From an uncultured Hippea sp. (GTDB lineage Bacteria; Campylobacterota_A; Desulfurellia; JAADFJ01), in NCBI GenBank assembly GCA_913009315.1, contig CAJVZA010000005.1, positions 1-48,754 on the forward strand: a DNA stretch of 48,754 nt, written 5' to 3'. The notes beneath the pieces were generated by a model that was not told the origin of the DNA, did not search any database, and saw nothing but the letters and a program-made list of their open reading frames with translations. Both the position numbers and the translations under genes were made by a program. Shown here one piece after another: positions 33,244 through 42,549 of the stretch; position 1 is the stretch's first letter, and the number at the start of each line of letters is the position of its first letter.

Positions 33244-34203
33244 ATGCTGACAGACAGCTACGGAAGAACGATCGATTATATCAGAATATCGGTAACAGAC
33301 AGATGCAACTATCGATGTTTTTACTGCATGCCCGAAGGTGGAGTGAAACTTATTCATAGAAAAGAACTGCTAAGTTACGAGGAAATAGCAGAAGTTATTA
33401 AACAGTTTGCAGCTAAGGGCGTAAGTAAATTGCGATTGACAGGCGGAGAGCCGCTGATAAGAAGTGATATAGAAAAACTGATAAAAATGCTCTCATCAAT
33501 AAGAGGTATCAAAAAGATTGCTATGACGACAAACGGCAGCCTTCTCGAAAACAAAGCTGCAAAACTTAAAGCAAACGGTCTGAACTCGGTTACCGTAAGC
33601 CTTGATACGCTTAATAATGAAAAATTTGAAAAACTAACCAGAATGGGGATTGTTTCAGATGTTGTTTGCGGAATAGATGAGGCGATTAGAATCGGACTCG
33701 ATCTAAAACTCAATACAGTGCTGCTAAGAGGAATAAATGAAAATGAATTGGATGAGCTGATCTCTTTTGCCTTCAAGAGAGATATTACAATACGTTTTAT
33801 TGAACTTATGCCTGCCGACTATGATATCGGTTTTTACAAAAAGCGGTTTATGCCGATTTCATATGTATCTGAATTTGTAAAAAAACGGTACGATGCAAAA
33901 CCTTCGAATTACAGAAGTGCAGGCCCCGCCTCATATGTAGAGATAAATGGCCACCTTATCGGTTTTATTTCAGCAGTCAGTGTCGGTTTTTGTGATAACT
34001 GCAACAGAATAAGACTTGCCTCCAACGGCAAAATCTATCCATGCCTCGGACATATGGAAGAATACTCTGTAGATTTTAAGAAGGCGTTAGGCAAAGGTGA
34101 ATCTATAGATGATCTTATAAAAAAACTGCTTGAGATTAAACCGAAATCGCATAATTTACTAAATTTGTCCATAAAAAGTTCCATGAGTATGATAGGAGGT
34201 TAA
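33244..34203 (+). CDS. moaA: GTP 3',8-cyclase (molybdenum/tungsten cofactor)
   Basis: A 319-residue radical SAM enzyme. CNYRCFYCMPEGG is the CX3CX2C SAM cluster motif, LRLTGGEPLIR the SAM-binding segment, and GFCDNCNRIRLAS...YPCLG the C-terminal cluster binding GTP. The ATG at 33244 has GGAG 9 nt before it; GTG at 33238 is an alternative that overlaps the gmhB stop. It starts the molybdopterin pathway, needed here for the tungsten-type AOR. moaC follows directly. The last residues end ...SMIGG. Confidence 0.95.
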   Translation: MLTDSYGRTIDYIRISVTDRCNYRCFYCMPEGGVKLIHRKELLSYEEIAEVIKQFAAKGVSKLRLTGGEPLIRSDIEKLIKMLSSIRGIKKIAMTTNGSLLENKAAKLKANGLNSVTVSLDTLNNEKFEKLTRMGIVSDVVCGIDEAIRIGLDLKLNTVLLRGINENELDELISFAFKRDITIRFIELMPADYDIGFYKKRFMPISYVSEFVKKRYDAKPSNYRSAGPASYVEINGHLIGFISAVSVGFCDNCNRIRLASNGKIYPCLGHMEEYSVDFKKALGKGESIDDLIKKLLEIKPKSHNLLNLSIKSSMSMIGG

Positions 34204-34677
34204 ATGGAGTTTACTCATTTCAACGATGAAGGCAGAGCAAAAATGGTGGACGTTACATCCAAAGATATAACCATAAGGATTGCTTCGGCGTACGGGAAAA
34301 TATCGATGAAGCATGAAACAAGCGAAGCTATAAAGACCGGAAAAATCAAAAAGGGAGACGTGCTTGCCGTAGCTCAGGTAGCTGGAATTATGGCGGCAAA
34401 GAGAACTTCATCAATAATACCGATGTGTCATCCGCTGCTTTTAACAGGCATCGATCTGAAATTTAATCTACTTTATGATGCCGTAGAAGTTATATCAACC
34501 GTAAAACTTCATGGAAAAACCGGAGTTGAGATGGAAGCTTTGATGGCAGTAACTGTGGCATGTCTCACTATATATGATATGTGTAAGGCTGTAGATAGAG
34601 CTATGACTATTGAAGATATTTTTCTGCTGGAAAAAAGCGGCGGTAAAAGCGGATATTTCAAGAGAACGGCTCTTTGA
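34204..34677 (+). CDS. moaC: Cyclic pyranopterin monophosphate synthase
   Basis: A 157-residue protein of standard MoaC length, with [36 protein letters not shown] and [25 protein letters not shown] carrying the conserved active-site residues (Lys, His, Glu/Met stretch). It converts the MoaA product to cPMP. It starts one base after the moaA stop, so the two make cPMP in sequence. Its own stop touches the terminal repeat of the element at 34678. Confidence 0.96.
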   Translation: MEFTHFNDEGRAKMVDVTSKDITIRIASAYGKISMKHETSEAIKTGKIKKGDVLAVAQVAGIMAAKRTSSIIPMCHPLLLTGIDLKFNLLYDAVEVISTVKLHGKTGVEMEALMAVTVACLTIYDMCKAVDRAMTIEDIFLLEKSGGKSGYFKRTAL

Positions 34678-34826
34678 GGGCGTATCTATATAATCTGTGA
34701 ACTGATTACCAATGATTTCCTCTGCGCTGTAAATCTTAATAATAGCTCTGTTGCCGCCTGTAATTTGTGCCTTATCGGAAAATTTGGACTCTTAATCCGA
34801 AACGTACGGAATTAACAGAAGTGCCC
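34678..34826. repeat. Terminal-inverted-repeat element (MITE-like), copy 1
   Basis: The 149-bp stretch starts GGGCGTATCTATATAATC right after the moaC stop and ends with the complement of GGGCACTTCTGTTAATTCC. Its reverse complement aligns along its length with 40337-40493, sharing for example the AAGAGTCCAA/AAAAGTCCAA and GATAAG...ACAAATT stretches. It has no gene. It may be an IS-derived element mobilised in trans. Confidence 0.75.
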
Positions 34827-34859
34827 TTAATTTTAGCGGTCGAGAGTTGCAATTGAAAC

Positions 34860-34887
34860 TTGCAATAGATTTCGTCGTTGATATAAT
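34860..34887 (+). promoter_or_regulatory. Promoter of yajC-secDF
   Basis: TTGCAA (34860-34865) and TATAAT (34882-34887) with a 16-bp spacer lie 30 nt ahead of the yajC start. Confidence 0.65.
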
Positions 34888-34917
34888 GGGCGGGTTATTA
34901 AAGAATTGGAGGTTTTG

Positions 34918-35205
34918 ATGCATTTATACTTACTTGGAGCTACAGAGACGGGTTCGGCATTAGGCTCTTTTTTGCCGTTGATATTGATGTTTGCAATTTT
35001 TTATGTCCTTTTGATATTGCCCCAGCAAAAACAAAAAAAGCGCCATAAAGCATTGATTGAATCGTTGAAGAAGGGTGACAAAGTTATTACAAGCAGCGGG
35101 ATTTATGGAGAAATTTCAAAAACCGATCAGGACACTGTTGATATTGAGATAGCCAAGGGATTGACTATAAAAATAAGCAGAGACAATATTTCGACAAAAC
35201 GATAA
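34918..35205 (+). CDS. yajC: Preprotein translocase subunit YajC
   Basis: The ATG at 34918 has GGAGG at 5 nt. An upstream TTG would place the ribosome site inside the protein. The 95-residue protein has one membrane helix (LGSFLPLILMFAIFYVLLIL), then PQQKQKKRHKALIESLKKGDKVITSSGIYG, the YajC signature. It associates with SecDF at the inner membrane. It leads the yajC-secD-secF operon. Confidence 0.95.
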   Translation: MHLYLLGATETGSALGSFLPLILMFAIFYVLLILPQQKQKKRHKALIESLKKGDKVITSSGIYGEISKTDQDTVDIEIAKGLTIKISRDNISTKR

Positions 35206-35206
35206 A

Positions 35207-36784
35207 ATGAAAAATTTTCGGATCAGACTTATTATTGTCGCTGTAATAACTCTTGTTTTTCTGGCCTATGCACTTCCTAATTTTATCTCAAAAAACAGCG
35301 CACAGTTGCTGCATCTTCCGAAAAAATCGCTGCGGCTCGGTCTTGATCTGAAAGGGGGAGTCCATCTTGTCCTGAGTGTCCATACGAAAGACGCCGTTAA
35401 TGCGGTTGTAAATCAGACTGCCGAAGCGCTGAGGAGAGAGCTTCCAAAACAGAGGATAGGATACGACAAAATTGAAAATAAAGGCAAAAAACTGATTATA
35501 ACACTTATTGACCCGTCAGATAATCAAAAAGCTGTGTCATTTCTGGATAATCTGACTGATTATACTATTAATAATAAAAATCCAAAAACCATTATTCTAA
35601 CTATGAAAGATAAAAAAGCTCTGACAATTGAAAAACAGGCCGTCGAACAGAGCATCGAAATAATCAGAAGCAGAATTGATCAGTTTGGTGTTACCGCACC
35701 GACTATTGTAAAATCAGGCGACAATCAGATAACTGTAGATTTGCCGGGATTAAAAAATACCCAAAGAGCAATTAGTCTTATCGGAAAAACCGCAAGACTT
35801 GAGTTTCATCTTGTTGATGATAGTGTAAAGATTTCCAATGCTATAAGCGGAGAACTGCCTGCCGATGATATTCTGCTTTATCAGCAGCATATTGACCCTG
35901 CCACCGGAGATATATCAAAAACTCCTGTTGTTGTAAAAAAAGAGGCCATAATCAGCGGAACAATGATAAAAAGTGCAGCCGTTAGATTTGGCGGATCGTT
36001 GAATCAGCCTTATGTTGCTTTCACTCTCAATTCTAACGGCGCTACTATATTTAGCAATTTCACGGGATCTCATATAGGTCAAAAGCTTGCAATTGTTATG
36101 GATGGAGTTGTGTACTCAGCACCTGTTATTCAGGAACGTATTGGCGGAGGAAGCGGACAGATAACAGGATCGTTTACGACAAGACAAGCGCATGATCTGG
36201 CCATAGTTTTAAGAAGCGGATCGCTGCCTGCTAAAATAACTATAGATGAGAAAACCCAGGTGGGACCATCACTTGGAGCGGATTCCATACATCAGGGATT
36301 GATATCTGTATTGTTGGGCTTCGCACTCGTAGTCATCTTTATGGTTGTATACTATAGTATGTCCGGGGTAGTTGCCGATATTGCATTGATACTGAACATA
36401 GTTATTATTTTTGGTGCGCTTGCATTATTTAAAGCAACCTTAACGCTTCCTGGCATCGCCGGAATTGTGCTGACAATCGGTATGGCTGTAGATGCCAATG
36501 TTCTTATTTATGAAAGAATAAGAGAAGAAATTAGAGTGGGAAGGGGAGTTATGTCGGCAATTGAAGCCGGATACAAACGGGCTACTGTTACGATACTTGA
36601 TGCAAACATAACAACATTGATTACCGCTTTGGTATTGTATCAGTTCGGAACCGGACCCATAAGAGGCTTTGCCGTAACAATGAGTATTGGAATCATAGCC
36701 AGTATGTTTACCGCTGTCATAGTTACAAGACTGATTTTTGATCTGTTCTATTCAAGCGGAACAAAAAAAAGAATAAGTATTTAA
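35207..36784 (+). CDS. secD: Protein translocase subunit SecD
   Basis: A 525-residue SecD. Its N-terminal helix is followed by KKSLRLGLDLKGGVHLVLSV, the periplasmic P1 region, and five C-terminal membrane helices with the conserved GIVLTIGMAVDANVLIYERIREE, whose Asp takes part in proton transfer. It uses the proton gradient to finish export through SecYEG. It starts one base after yajC and 11 nt before secF. Confidence 0.97.
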   Translation: MKNFRIRLIIVAVITLVFLAYALPNFISKNSAQLLHLPKKSLRLGLDLKGGVHLVLSVHTKDAVNAVVNQTAEALRRELPKQRIGYDKIENKGKKLIITLIDPSDNQKAVSFLDNLTDYTINNKNPKTIILTMKDKKALTIEKQAVEQSIEIIRSRIDQFGVTAPTIVKSGDNQITVDLPGLKNTQRAISLIGKTARLEFHLVDDSVKISNAISGELPADDILLYQQHIDPATGDISKTPVVVKKEAIISGTMIKSAAVRFGGSLNQPYVAFTLNSNGATIFSNFTGSHIGQKLAIVMDGVVYSAPVIQERIGGGSGQITGSFTTRQAHDLAIVLRSGSLPAKITIDEKTQVGPSLGADSIHQGLISVLLGFALVVIFMVVYYSMSGVVADIALILNIVIIFGALALFKATLTLPGIAGIVLTIGMAVDANVLIYERIREEIRVGRGVMSAIEAGYKRATVTILDANITTLITALVLYQFGTGPIRGFAVTMSIGIIASMFTAVIVTRLIFDLFYSSGTKKRISI

Positions 36785-36795
36785 AAGGAATCTAT

Positions 36796-37827
36796 ATGCA
36801 ATTTGTAAGACCTGATATAAATATCGATTTTGTCGGAAAAAGAAAGATAGCAATCATGATTTCCGCTGTAGTAATAGCGGCGGGACTGGTATATATTGCC
36901 CTGTTTGGATTAAACTACGGTATCGAGTTCAAGGGCGGCACTGAAGTAAGAATAAAACCAAGCAGACCAATAAGTATAAAACAGTTGAGGAAAAGTGTTG
37001 TTAAACTTGGGTACCGATCACCCACCGTTCAAACAGTAGGTTCTTCAGATGAATATCTTATCTATGTTAACAAGATAATCAAAAGTACTCAATCCAAAGG
37101 TATTGCAGATAAGATAATCAGCGGAATAAAAAAGAGCTTCCCGGGCAATTCTATAGATCTCAGGTCAGTCAATTCCATCGGTCCGAAGTTTGGTAAAACA
37201 TTAAAAGAAAAAGCTATTCTAGCGATCATTATAGCCACAATTGCGATTTTGATTTATGTAAGTATAAGATTCAGGTTTCGGTTTGCGGTTGGGGCTGTTA
37301 TAGCCTTGATTCATGATGTTCTTGTCACGCTTGCTTTTATTGCAATATTCCATTTTCAGTTCACCCTTCAGATTTTGGCTGCAATTCTAACCATTATAGG
37401 ATATTCTCTGAATGACACCATAGTTGTCTACGATAGAATAAGAGAAAATATCAGACTTAATAAAAAGAAATCTACGTTCGAAAAGGTTATCAATAAAGCT
37501 ATAAACGAGACTCTCAGCAGAACAATCCTCACATCGGGAACAACTCTTCTCGTTGTAGCGGTACTGTTTTTTTTCGGCGGTGCTGTAATTCACGGTTTCT
37601 CCTTTGCATTATTGGTCGGAATTGTCAGCGGAACATACTCATCGATATATATAGCCAGTCCTATATTACTAATTTTCAAAAAACCTATAGATATCGGAGG
37701 TAATTTGGAGGCCTCAAACGATAAAGAAATTTCCAAACAGGACAAAATCACTGATCAGCGACAAAAGAAATCTCCTGCAAATAAGAGCAAGAGGAAGCGC
37801 TCACAAAAGGTTGCCTATAAGGTATAA
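36796..37827 (+). CDS. secF: Protein translocase subunit SecF
   Basis: A 343-residue SecF. It has the N-terminal helix then LNYGIEFKGGTEVRI, a small periplasmic domain, and the C-terminal helices with IIGYSLNDTIVVYDRIRENI and SRTILTSGTTLLVV. The last 40 residues are a long, lysine-rich cytoplasmic tail (KSPANKSKRKRSQKVAYKV), longer than usual. It pairs with SecD. It is the last gene of the operon, and corA converges on it from the other strand. Confidence 0.96.
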   Translation: MQFVRPDINIDFVGKRKIAIMISAVVIAAGLVYIALFGLNYGIEFKGGTEVRIKPSRPISIKQLRKSVVKLGYRSPTVQTVGSSDEYLIYVNKIIKSTQSKGIADKIISGIKKSFPGNSIDLRSVNSIGPKFGKTLKEKAILAIIIATIAILIYVSIRFRFRFAVGAVIALIHDVLVTLAFIAIFHFQFTLQILAAILTIIGYSLNDTIVVYDRIRENIRLNKKKSTFEKVINKAINETLSRTILTSGTTLLVVAVLFFFGGAVIHGFSFALLVGIVSGTYSSIYIASPILLIFKKPIDIGGNLEASNDKEISKQDKITDQRQKKSPANKSKRKRSQKVAYKV

Positions 37828-37949
37828 AAGGGTTGTGCCCTTACAATGAATTAACTGACGAAGCAATCTCAAGAGGCGTTGATAATAAAGGTGTTACGAC
37901 ATGCCTTTTGATTTCAGTATCAACAATTAAGGGTTTTTCAACAACCCGC

Positions 37950-37963
37950 AAAGACACGACCCC
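37950..37963 (-). repeat. Dispersed GGGGTCGTGTCTTT repeat, copy 3, inverted
   Basis: AAAGACACGACCCC is the exact complement of the 14-base head at 23218. It lies between the convergent secF and corA genes. A REP-like end, GACGAAGCAATCTCA, is at 37857-37871. Small hairpins AAGGG/CCCTT (37828-37842) and GGGTT/AACCC (37931-37947) are present but have no clear T-tract. Confidence 0.65.
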
Positions 37964-38024
37964 GAGATGCTATGTTGCCGGCCAGGACTCAATTCCTCTA
38001 TTCATAATACGCAAGATGAAGCTG

Positions 38025-38960
38025 TCAAAACCATTTTTTCCATACGAATACTAACGCCGTCAATCCCGATAAAATAACCGAAGATAGTATAAGAATAGAA
38101 AATGCATGCGGATTGCGCTGAAGGGGAAGCGCCACATTCATTCCATAAATACCGCTTAACATAATTGGAATAGTCAAGACTATGGCAAATGATGTTAAAA
38201 ATTTCATTACCTGGTTGAGATTATTCGAGATTACAGAAGCAAAAGCGTCCATCATCCCGCTCAAGACATTACTATAGATCATAGATGTTTCAAGGGCTTG
38301 TTTATACTCAATGATAATATCATCCAACGTTTCAATATCAACATCATTTAACATGTTTCTATATTGCCTTACCGCCCTCATTTTTTCAAGCATCATCTCA
38401 TTTGATTTTAATGATGTGGTGAAGTAAACGAGACTCTTTTCCAAGTTAAAAAGTCTTATAAGTTCTTGATTCCGCATTGATTTACGCAGATGATTTTCAT
38501 ATTCCGAAATTAAATTATTGATAGATTTAAGATCTTCGATATAAAGAATGGCTATCTTATATATAAGATTAAAAATAAAATGTAAAGTAGAGTCATCTTC
38601 GCAATTTCTCTGTCTTATCTTTATAATATGTTTTACCAGTGCTTCATCACTTGAGACAGTCAAAACCTTATTTTCTTCTTTGGGGAGAATAATACCCAAT
38701 GGAATGGTAACAAAAGGTATTTCCAAACCTTTGTTTTTTAATGGAACCCTGATTATTATTAAAAGAGAACCATTCTCTATTTCTATTCTCGATCTTTCGT
38801 CTTTGTCAAGCGGATCTCTTATGAAATCATCCGGAATATCGTATTTTGAGCAAATATTGTCAATCTCATTATTGTTAGGTTTCTCAATATGATGCCAGGT
38901 AAAATTGACGCGGGATGATCTTTTGCGAGCCGATATATCTATTGTTGTTTGAGTATTCAT
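38025..38960 (-). CDS. corA: CorA-family magnesium/cobalt transporter
   Basis: A 311-residue protein with a large cytoplasmic N-terminal domain rich in charged helices and two C-terminal membrane segments. The CorA signature is YGMNVALPL (YGMN between TM1 and TM2), and the end VFVWKKWF is typical. It passes Mg2+ or related ions into the cell as a pentamer. It faces secF tail to tail. The element at 39027 sits upstream, between it and mqnD. Confidence 0.92.
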   Translation of the reverse strand: MNTQTTIDISARKRSSRVNFTWHHIEKPNNNEIDNICSKYDIPDDFIRDPLDKDERSRIEIENGSLLIIIRVPLKNKGLEIPFVTIPLGIILPKEENKVLTVSSDEALVKHIIKIRQRNCEDDSTLHFIFNLIYKIAILYIEDLKSINNLISEYENHLRKSMRNQELIRLFNLEKSLVYFTTSLKSNEMMLEKMRAVRQYRNMLNDVDIETLDDIIIEYKQALETSMIYSNVLSGMMDAFASVISNNLNQVMKFLTSFAIVLTIPIMLSGIYGMNVALPLQRNPHAFSILILSSVILSGLTALVFVWKKWF

Positions 38961-39026
38961 GCTGCAAGTTTATCATAAAAATGAAACAGTTCAATCAGAT
39001 ATTGTCTGTTTCAACAGACTTTTTAA

Positions 39027-39111
39027 GGGCATCTCTATTATCAATATTATCGATAAACGATTATTCTAAAATCTGAATTCAGATTTTAGACCTGATTAAT
39101 AGAGTTGTCCA
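39027..39111. repeat. Terminal-inverted-repeat element, copy 2, with 24-bp palindrome
   Basis: The left end GGGCATCTCTATTATCA and the inverse of the right end, GGACAACTCTATTAATCA, match well. Outside, the flanks TTTTTAA and AAAAATA are also near-complementary. Inside is a perfect 24-bp palindrome at 39067-39090 centred on CTGAATTCAG. The 85-bp core differs from copies 1 and 3, so only the ends are shared. It lies between mqnD and corA. Confidence 0.7.
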
Positions 39112-39126
39112 AAAATATTTTGGGAA

Positions 39127-39966
39127 TTATCCTCTTACGAGATCAATTTTTACAGCTTTTTTTATAAACCCGTTTCTGTATGCTTCATCAAGCAGCAGTT
39201 GAGATGCCTTAAGGCCGTCTTCTCCCATATCAACGGTTCTCCGATTTACATACATTCCAACAAATTTGTCCATTTCTTCTTTTTTTAATTCTCTTGCGTA
39301 GCGGGCCGCGTAATCAAGCGCTTCTTCTCTGTGACTTAATGAATAGTCGATTGCTCTTCTGTGAACCCTTGCAATTTTTTGCATAAGTTCATCTCCGAGT
39401 GATCTTTTGACTGCATCAACTCCAAGCGGCAGCGGAAGTCCGCCTGTTTTTTTGTTCCACCATTCGTACAGATCGCATACATTAAAAAGCCCCTGTTTTC
39501 TGTATGAAAGCTGACCTTCATGTATAATCAGACCGGCATCGGCCTCATCTTTTTTGACAGCATCTATAATTTTATCAAAATCGACTACTTTGTAACTGAA
39601 TTTTCCAAGGATTAGTTCAAGCTCAAGGAAACTTGTTGTGTATATACCGGGAATTGCAATCACCGATTTTGACAGCTCATTTAGAGACATCTTTTCTCTT
39701 GCCACAACAATGGGACCGTATCCTTCGCCCATACTTGCTCCGCTTGCCATAATAGCGTAATTTTCGGCAATATCCGGATAACTTGCAAGGCTTATCGCTG
39801 TCGCATCGTATCTTTTTTCCATTGCACGGCTGTTTAGTGTCTCTATATCCTTCAAAATTTGCTTAAAATGCAGTCCTTCCGTGTCAATTTTTTCAGGTAT
39901 ATCGAGCGGATAATACATAAATGCATCATCGGAATCAGGACTATGTCCAAAGGTAAGTGTATTCAT
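39127..39966 (-). CDS. mqnD: MqnD-type 1,4-dihydroxy-6-naphthoate synthase, futalosine menaquinone pathway
   Basis: A 279-residue protein of the periplasmic-binding-like MqnA/MqnD fold with the MqnD N-terminus LTFGHSPDSDDAFMYYPL and GLIIHEGQLSYRKQGL. GYGPIVVAREKMSL and GGLPLPLGVDAVKR are family segments. It converts cyclic dehypoxanthinyl futalosine to dihydroxynaphthoate. The ATG at 39966 (of two adjacent) has AGGAG at 5 nt. Menaquinone would feed the cytochromes encoded upstream. No other mqn gene is beside it. MqnA is the main alternative, less likely by the SPDxDDAFM motif. Confidence 0.85.
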   Translation of the reverse strand: MNTLTFGHSPDSDDAFMYYPLDIPEKIDTEGLHFKQILKDIETLNSRAMEKRYDATAISLASYPDIAENYAIMASGASMGEGYGPIVVAREKMSLNELSKSVIAIPGIYTTSFLELELILGKFSYKVVDFDKIIDAVKKDEADAGLIIHEGQLSYRKQGLFNVCDLYEWWNKKTGGLPLPLGVDAVKRSLGDELMQKIARVHRRAIDYSLSHREEALDYAARYARELKKEEMDKFVGMYVNRRTVDMGEDGLKASQLLLDEAYRNGFIKKAVKIDLVRG

Positions 39967-39969
39967 CAT

Positions 39970-40336
39970 TTCTCCTTATTTTTATGCCATTATAACGAAT
40001 ATAACAGAAAATTAAACCGCTTGCGGTCATTTCAATGTCGAAATATAAGTTATAGATATATTAGTAATATGTGTCCTATTGGCGCAAATTTTCCAATGCT
40101 GGTAAAGAGAATAAGACAAAGAGCGTCATTGCGATCACTGTGCCTGTTTCCACCTCGTAGGTGGAAACAAAAGGGAGTGGATGGTGAGTTTAGTTATTTT
40201 TTTAACAACTATAGATAAATTTTCTGGAAAGAGTAAAAAGTAAAGTCCTGACCCGCTTGTGTTTCCATTGTTTTTTTCTTGACAAAAGCTGAATATTAAA
40301 TTATCTTTTAACAATGCAGGGTGGAGAAATTATTTA
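39970..40336. other. Non-coding spacer with hairpin and repeat fragments
   Basis: No gene is visible. A GTCATTGCGAT fragment (REP-like) is at 40124-40134. It is followed by a perfect hairpin GTTTCCACCT (40146-40155) / AGGTGGAAAC (40159-40168) with a 3-nt loop but no T-tract. At 40233-40255 the inverted GGGTCAGGACTTTAC... repeat relative occurs. A TATAAT on the minus strand (39994-39989) may be the -10 of mqnD; no clear -35 is seen. Confidence 0.5.
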
Positions 40337-40493
40337 GAACATCTCTGTTGATTCCGGGCACTTCAGATTAAAAGTCCAAGTCCGTCGATAAGATACAAAT
40401 TGCAGGCAGCGGAGGAACCATTGTCATAATTTGCAGCGAAAGGGGATGCCGATTAGTAACTCAATTGGTCATTCATAAATCGATAGAGGTGCT
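40337..40493. repeat. Terminal-inverted-repeat element (MITE-like), copy 3
   Basis: The 157-bp element has left end GAACATCTCTGTTGATTCC and right end whose inverse is AGCACCTCTATCGATT. The body aligns in parallel with the reverse complement of 34678-34826 (shared AAAGTCCAA, CGATAAG, CAAATT(G/A)CAGGC). It lies about 70 bp before hyuA, so it may supply or disturb that gene's promoter. Confidence 0.75.
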
Positions 40494-40560
40494 TTTATTA
40501 CGATCAAGCAGAACAGCAGCAAGGATTTAATATGATTAAAAATTGTACGGGCAAAGAAAA

Positions 40561-42549
40561 ATGGAAATAATCGGAGTAGATACCGGTGGAACATTCACCG
40601 ATTTCATATACAAGTCAAACGGCAAATGGGGGGTTTACAAGATATTGTCTTCTCCGGCAAATCCGGCAGATTCTCTGTTAAAAGGCTTAGAACATGCGGT
40701 AAGTTCAAAAGAATTTAAAATAATTCATGGCTCTACAGTAGCGACCAATGCTATTTTGGAGAGAAAAGGCGCAAAATGTGCACTAATTACAAACAAAGGT
40801 TTTGAAGACATTATCGAAATCGGCAGACAAAACAGAAGCGAACTATATAACTTGTCATATAGAAAAGAACCTGTTCTGGTCCCTGACAAATTAAGATTCG
40901 GTGTTAAATGCAGAGTTAATTTTGAAGGCAAAATTATCGATGAGATAGATGAATCTTCGCTGAACGAAATTATAAAGAACTTGAAAAAGGAGCAAATTGA
41001 ATCTATAGCCGTATGCTTTTTGTTTTCTTATCTAAACCCGAAACATGAATTGGCGATTCAAAAAGCTCTCGAAAAACTGCAGATACCCATTTCTCTGTCG
41101 CACAGAATAGTTGCCGAATTCAGAGAATATGAGCGCACGTCAACAACCATAATCAATGCCTACGTATCGCCAAAAATGAAAAGATATATAAAATGCATAA
41201 TTGACGATATCGGAAATAATGAGTTGCGAATTATGCAGTCAAACGGCGGAAGCATCTCCGCCGATGTAGCAATGAATGAGTCTGTAAGAACTATTATTTC
41301 AGGTCCGGCCGGCGGCGCTGTCGGCGCCTATGAGCTTGGCAAAATGGCAGGCTACAATAAACTTATTACATTTGACATGGGCGGTACATCTACGGATGTA
41401 TGCCTGATTGACGGCAATCTGCCCTTGAGTTTTGAATCCAGGATATCCGAGCTGCCCGTCAAGGTACCAATGATAGATATACATACCGTTGGTGCAGGCG
41501 GAGGTTCTATTGCCTACCGGGATTTGGGTGAATCATTATGCGTCGGACCGGAAAGCGCCGGAGCAGATCCCGGACCTATCTGTTACGGAAAAGGCGAAAG
41601 GATAACCGTTACAGACGCGAATCTATTTCTTGGTCGTCTTGTTCCGGATTATTTTTTGGGCGGCAATATGCAGCTCGGCACAGATAAACTTGATCACTAT
41701 TTCGAAGAAATGGCAAAAGAGGTTGGACTTTCCGCATTGGAACTCGCAGAAGGCGTTCTCTCCGTTGCAAATGCGTCTATGGAAAAGGCCATAAGAGTAA
41801 TATCCGTTGAAAAGGGATTTGATCCGAGAGAGTTTACACTTTTCTCTTTTGGCGGTGCAGGAGGAATGCATGCCGTATTTTTAGCACGGCTTCTTCACAT
41901 ACCTACCGTACTTGTACCTAAAAATCCGGGTATATTATCTGCCATCGGAATGCTTATGGCCGATATAATTAAAGATTATTCGCTGACTGTGATGATGCAG
42001 GGAAAAGACACAAATACAAACAGACTGAAAAAAATCTTTGAACCATTGGAAAAAGAGGCCGTCAATGATCTAACGAAAGAAGGCATCAGGCATAATAAAA
42101 TGCATTTAGAAAGATATCTCGATATGAGATACGTAGGACAATCGTATGAAATAACGGTTCCTTTTGATGAAAATTATATAGATAGTTTTCATAAGTCACA
42201 TAAAAAAAATTACGGCTATGCAAATAGAAGAAAAGAGGTTGAGATAGTAAATATCAGACTGCGGGGACGAGGCATTCCTGAAAAGCCTGTATTTGAAAAA
42301 AACAGAATTGTAATCGGGGATATTGATCCGAAAGCTATTATCGGCAAAAAAAAGGTAATTTTTGATTCACAATCTGTTGCGACAGATATTCTCCTGCGTG
42401 ACAAACTTTTAAGCGGTAATATAATCAAAGGTCCGGCCATAATTTTGGAGTATTCATCTACCATTGTTTTGCCGCCGGACAGTTCTGCAAAAGTAGATGA
42501 ATTCGGAAATCTGATTATAAATGTACAGGGAGCAAAAAGTGAAGGTTAA
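40561..42549 (+). CDS. hyuA: Hydantoinase/oxoprolinase family protein, subunit A
   Basis: A 662-residue HyuA-type ATP-binding subunit: N-terminal GVDTGGTFTDF (actin-like phosphate loop), HGSTVATNAILERKGAK, SGPAGGAVGAYEL and FDMGGTSTDVCLIDG, and AGADPGPICYGKG. These are shared by N-methylhydantoinase A, 5-oxoprolinase and acetone/acetophenone carboxylase alpha subunits. It would activate the substrate with ATP. The ATG at 40561 starts MEIIGVDTGG as expected, with only a weak ribosome site. The substrate is unknown; the linked TRAP genes suggest an imported organic acid or amide. The frame from TTG 40543 is not preferred. Confidence 0.9.
   Translation: MEIIGVDTGGTFTDFIYKSNGKWGVYKILSSPANPADSLLKGLEHAVSSKEFKIIHGSTVATNAILERKGAKCALITNKGFEDIIEIGRQNRSELYNLSYRKEPVLVPDKLRFGVKCRVNFEGKIIDEIDESSLNEIIKNLKKEQIESIAVCFLFSYLNPKHELAIQKALEKLQIPISLSHRIVAEFREYERTSTTIINAYVSPKMKRYIKCIIDDIGNNELRIMQSNGGSISADVAMNESVRTIISGPAGGAVGAYELGKMAGYNKLITFDMGGTSTDVCLIDGNLPLSFESRISELPVKVPMIDIHTVGAGGGSIAYRDLGESLCVGPESAGADPGPICYGKGERITVTDANLFLGRLVPDYFLGGNMQLGTDKLDHYFEEMAKEVGLSALELAEGVLSVANASMEKAIRVISVEKGFDPREFTLFSFGGAGGMHAVFLARLLHIPTVLVPKNPGILSAIGMLMADIIKDYSLTVMMQGKDTNTNRLKKIFEPLEKEAVNDLTKEGIRHNKMHLERYLDMRYVGQSYEITVPFDENYIDSFHKSHKKNYGYANRRKEVEIVNIRLRGRGIPEKPVFEKNRIVIGDIDPKAIIGKKKVIFDSQSVATDILLRDKLLSGNIIKGPAIILEYSSTIVLPPDSSAKVDEFGNLIINVQGAKSEG

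Noticed and set aside
40146-40168. Perfect 10-bp hairpin as a terminator
   Set aside because: Neither strand has a T-tract after it, and no gene ends just before it on the plus strand; it is better seen as a repeat fragment.
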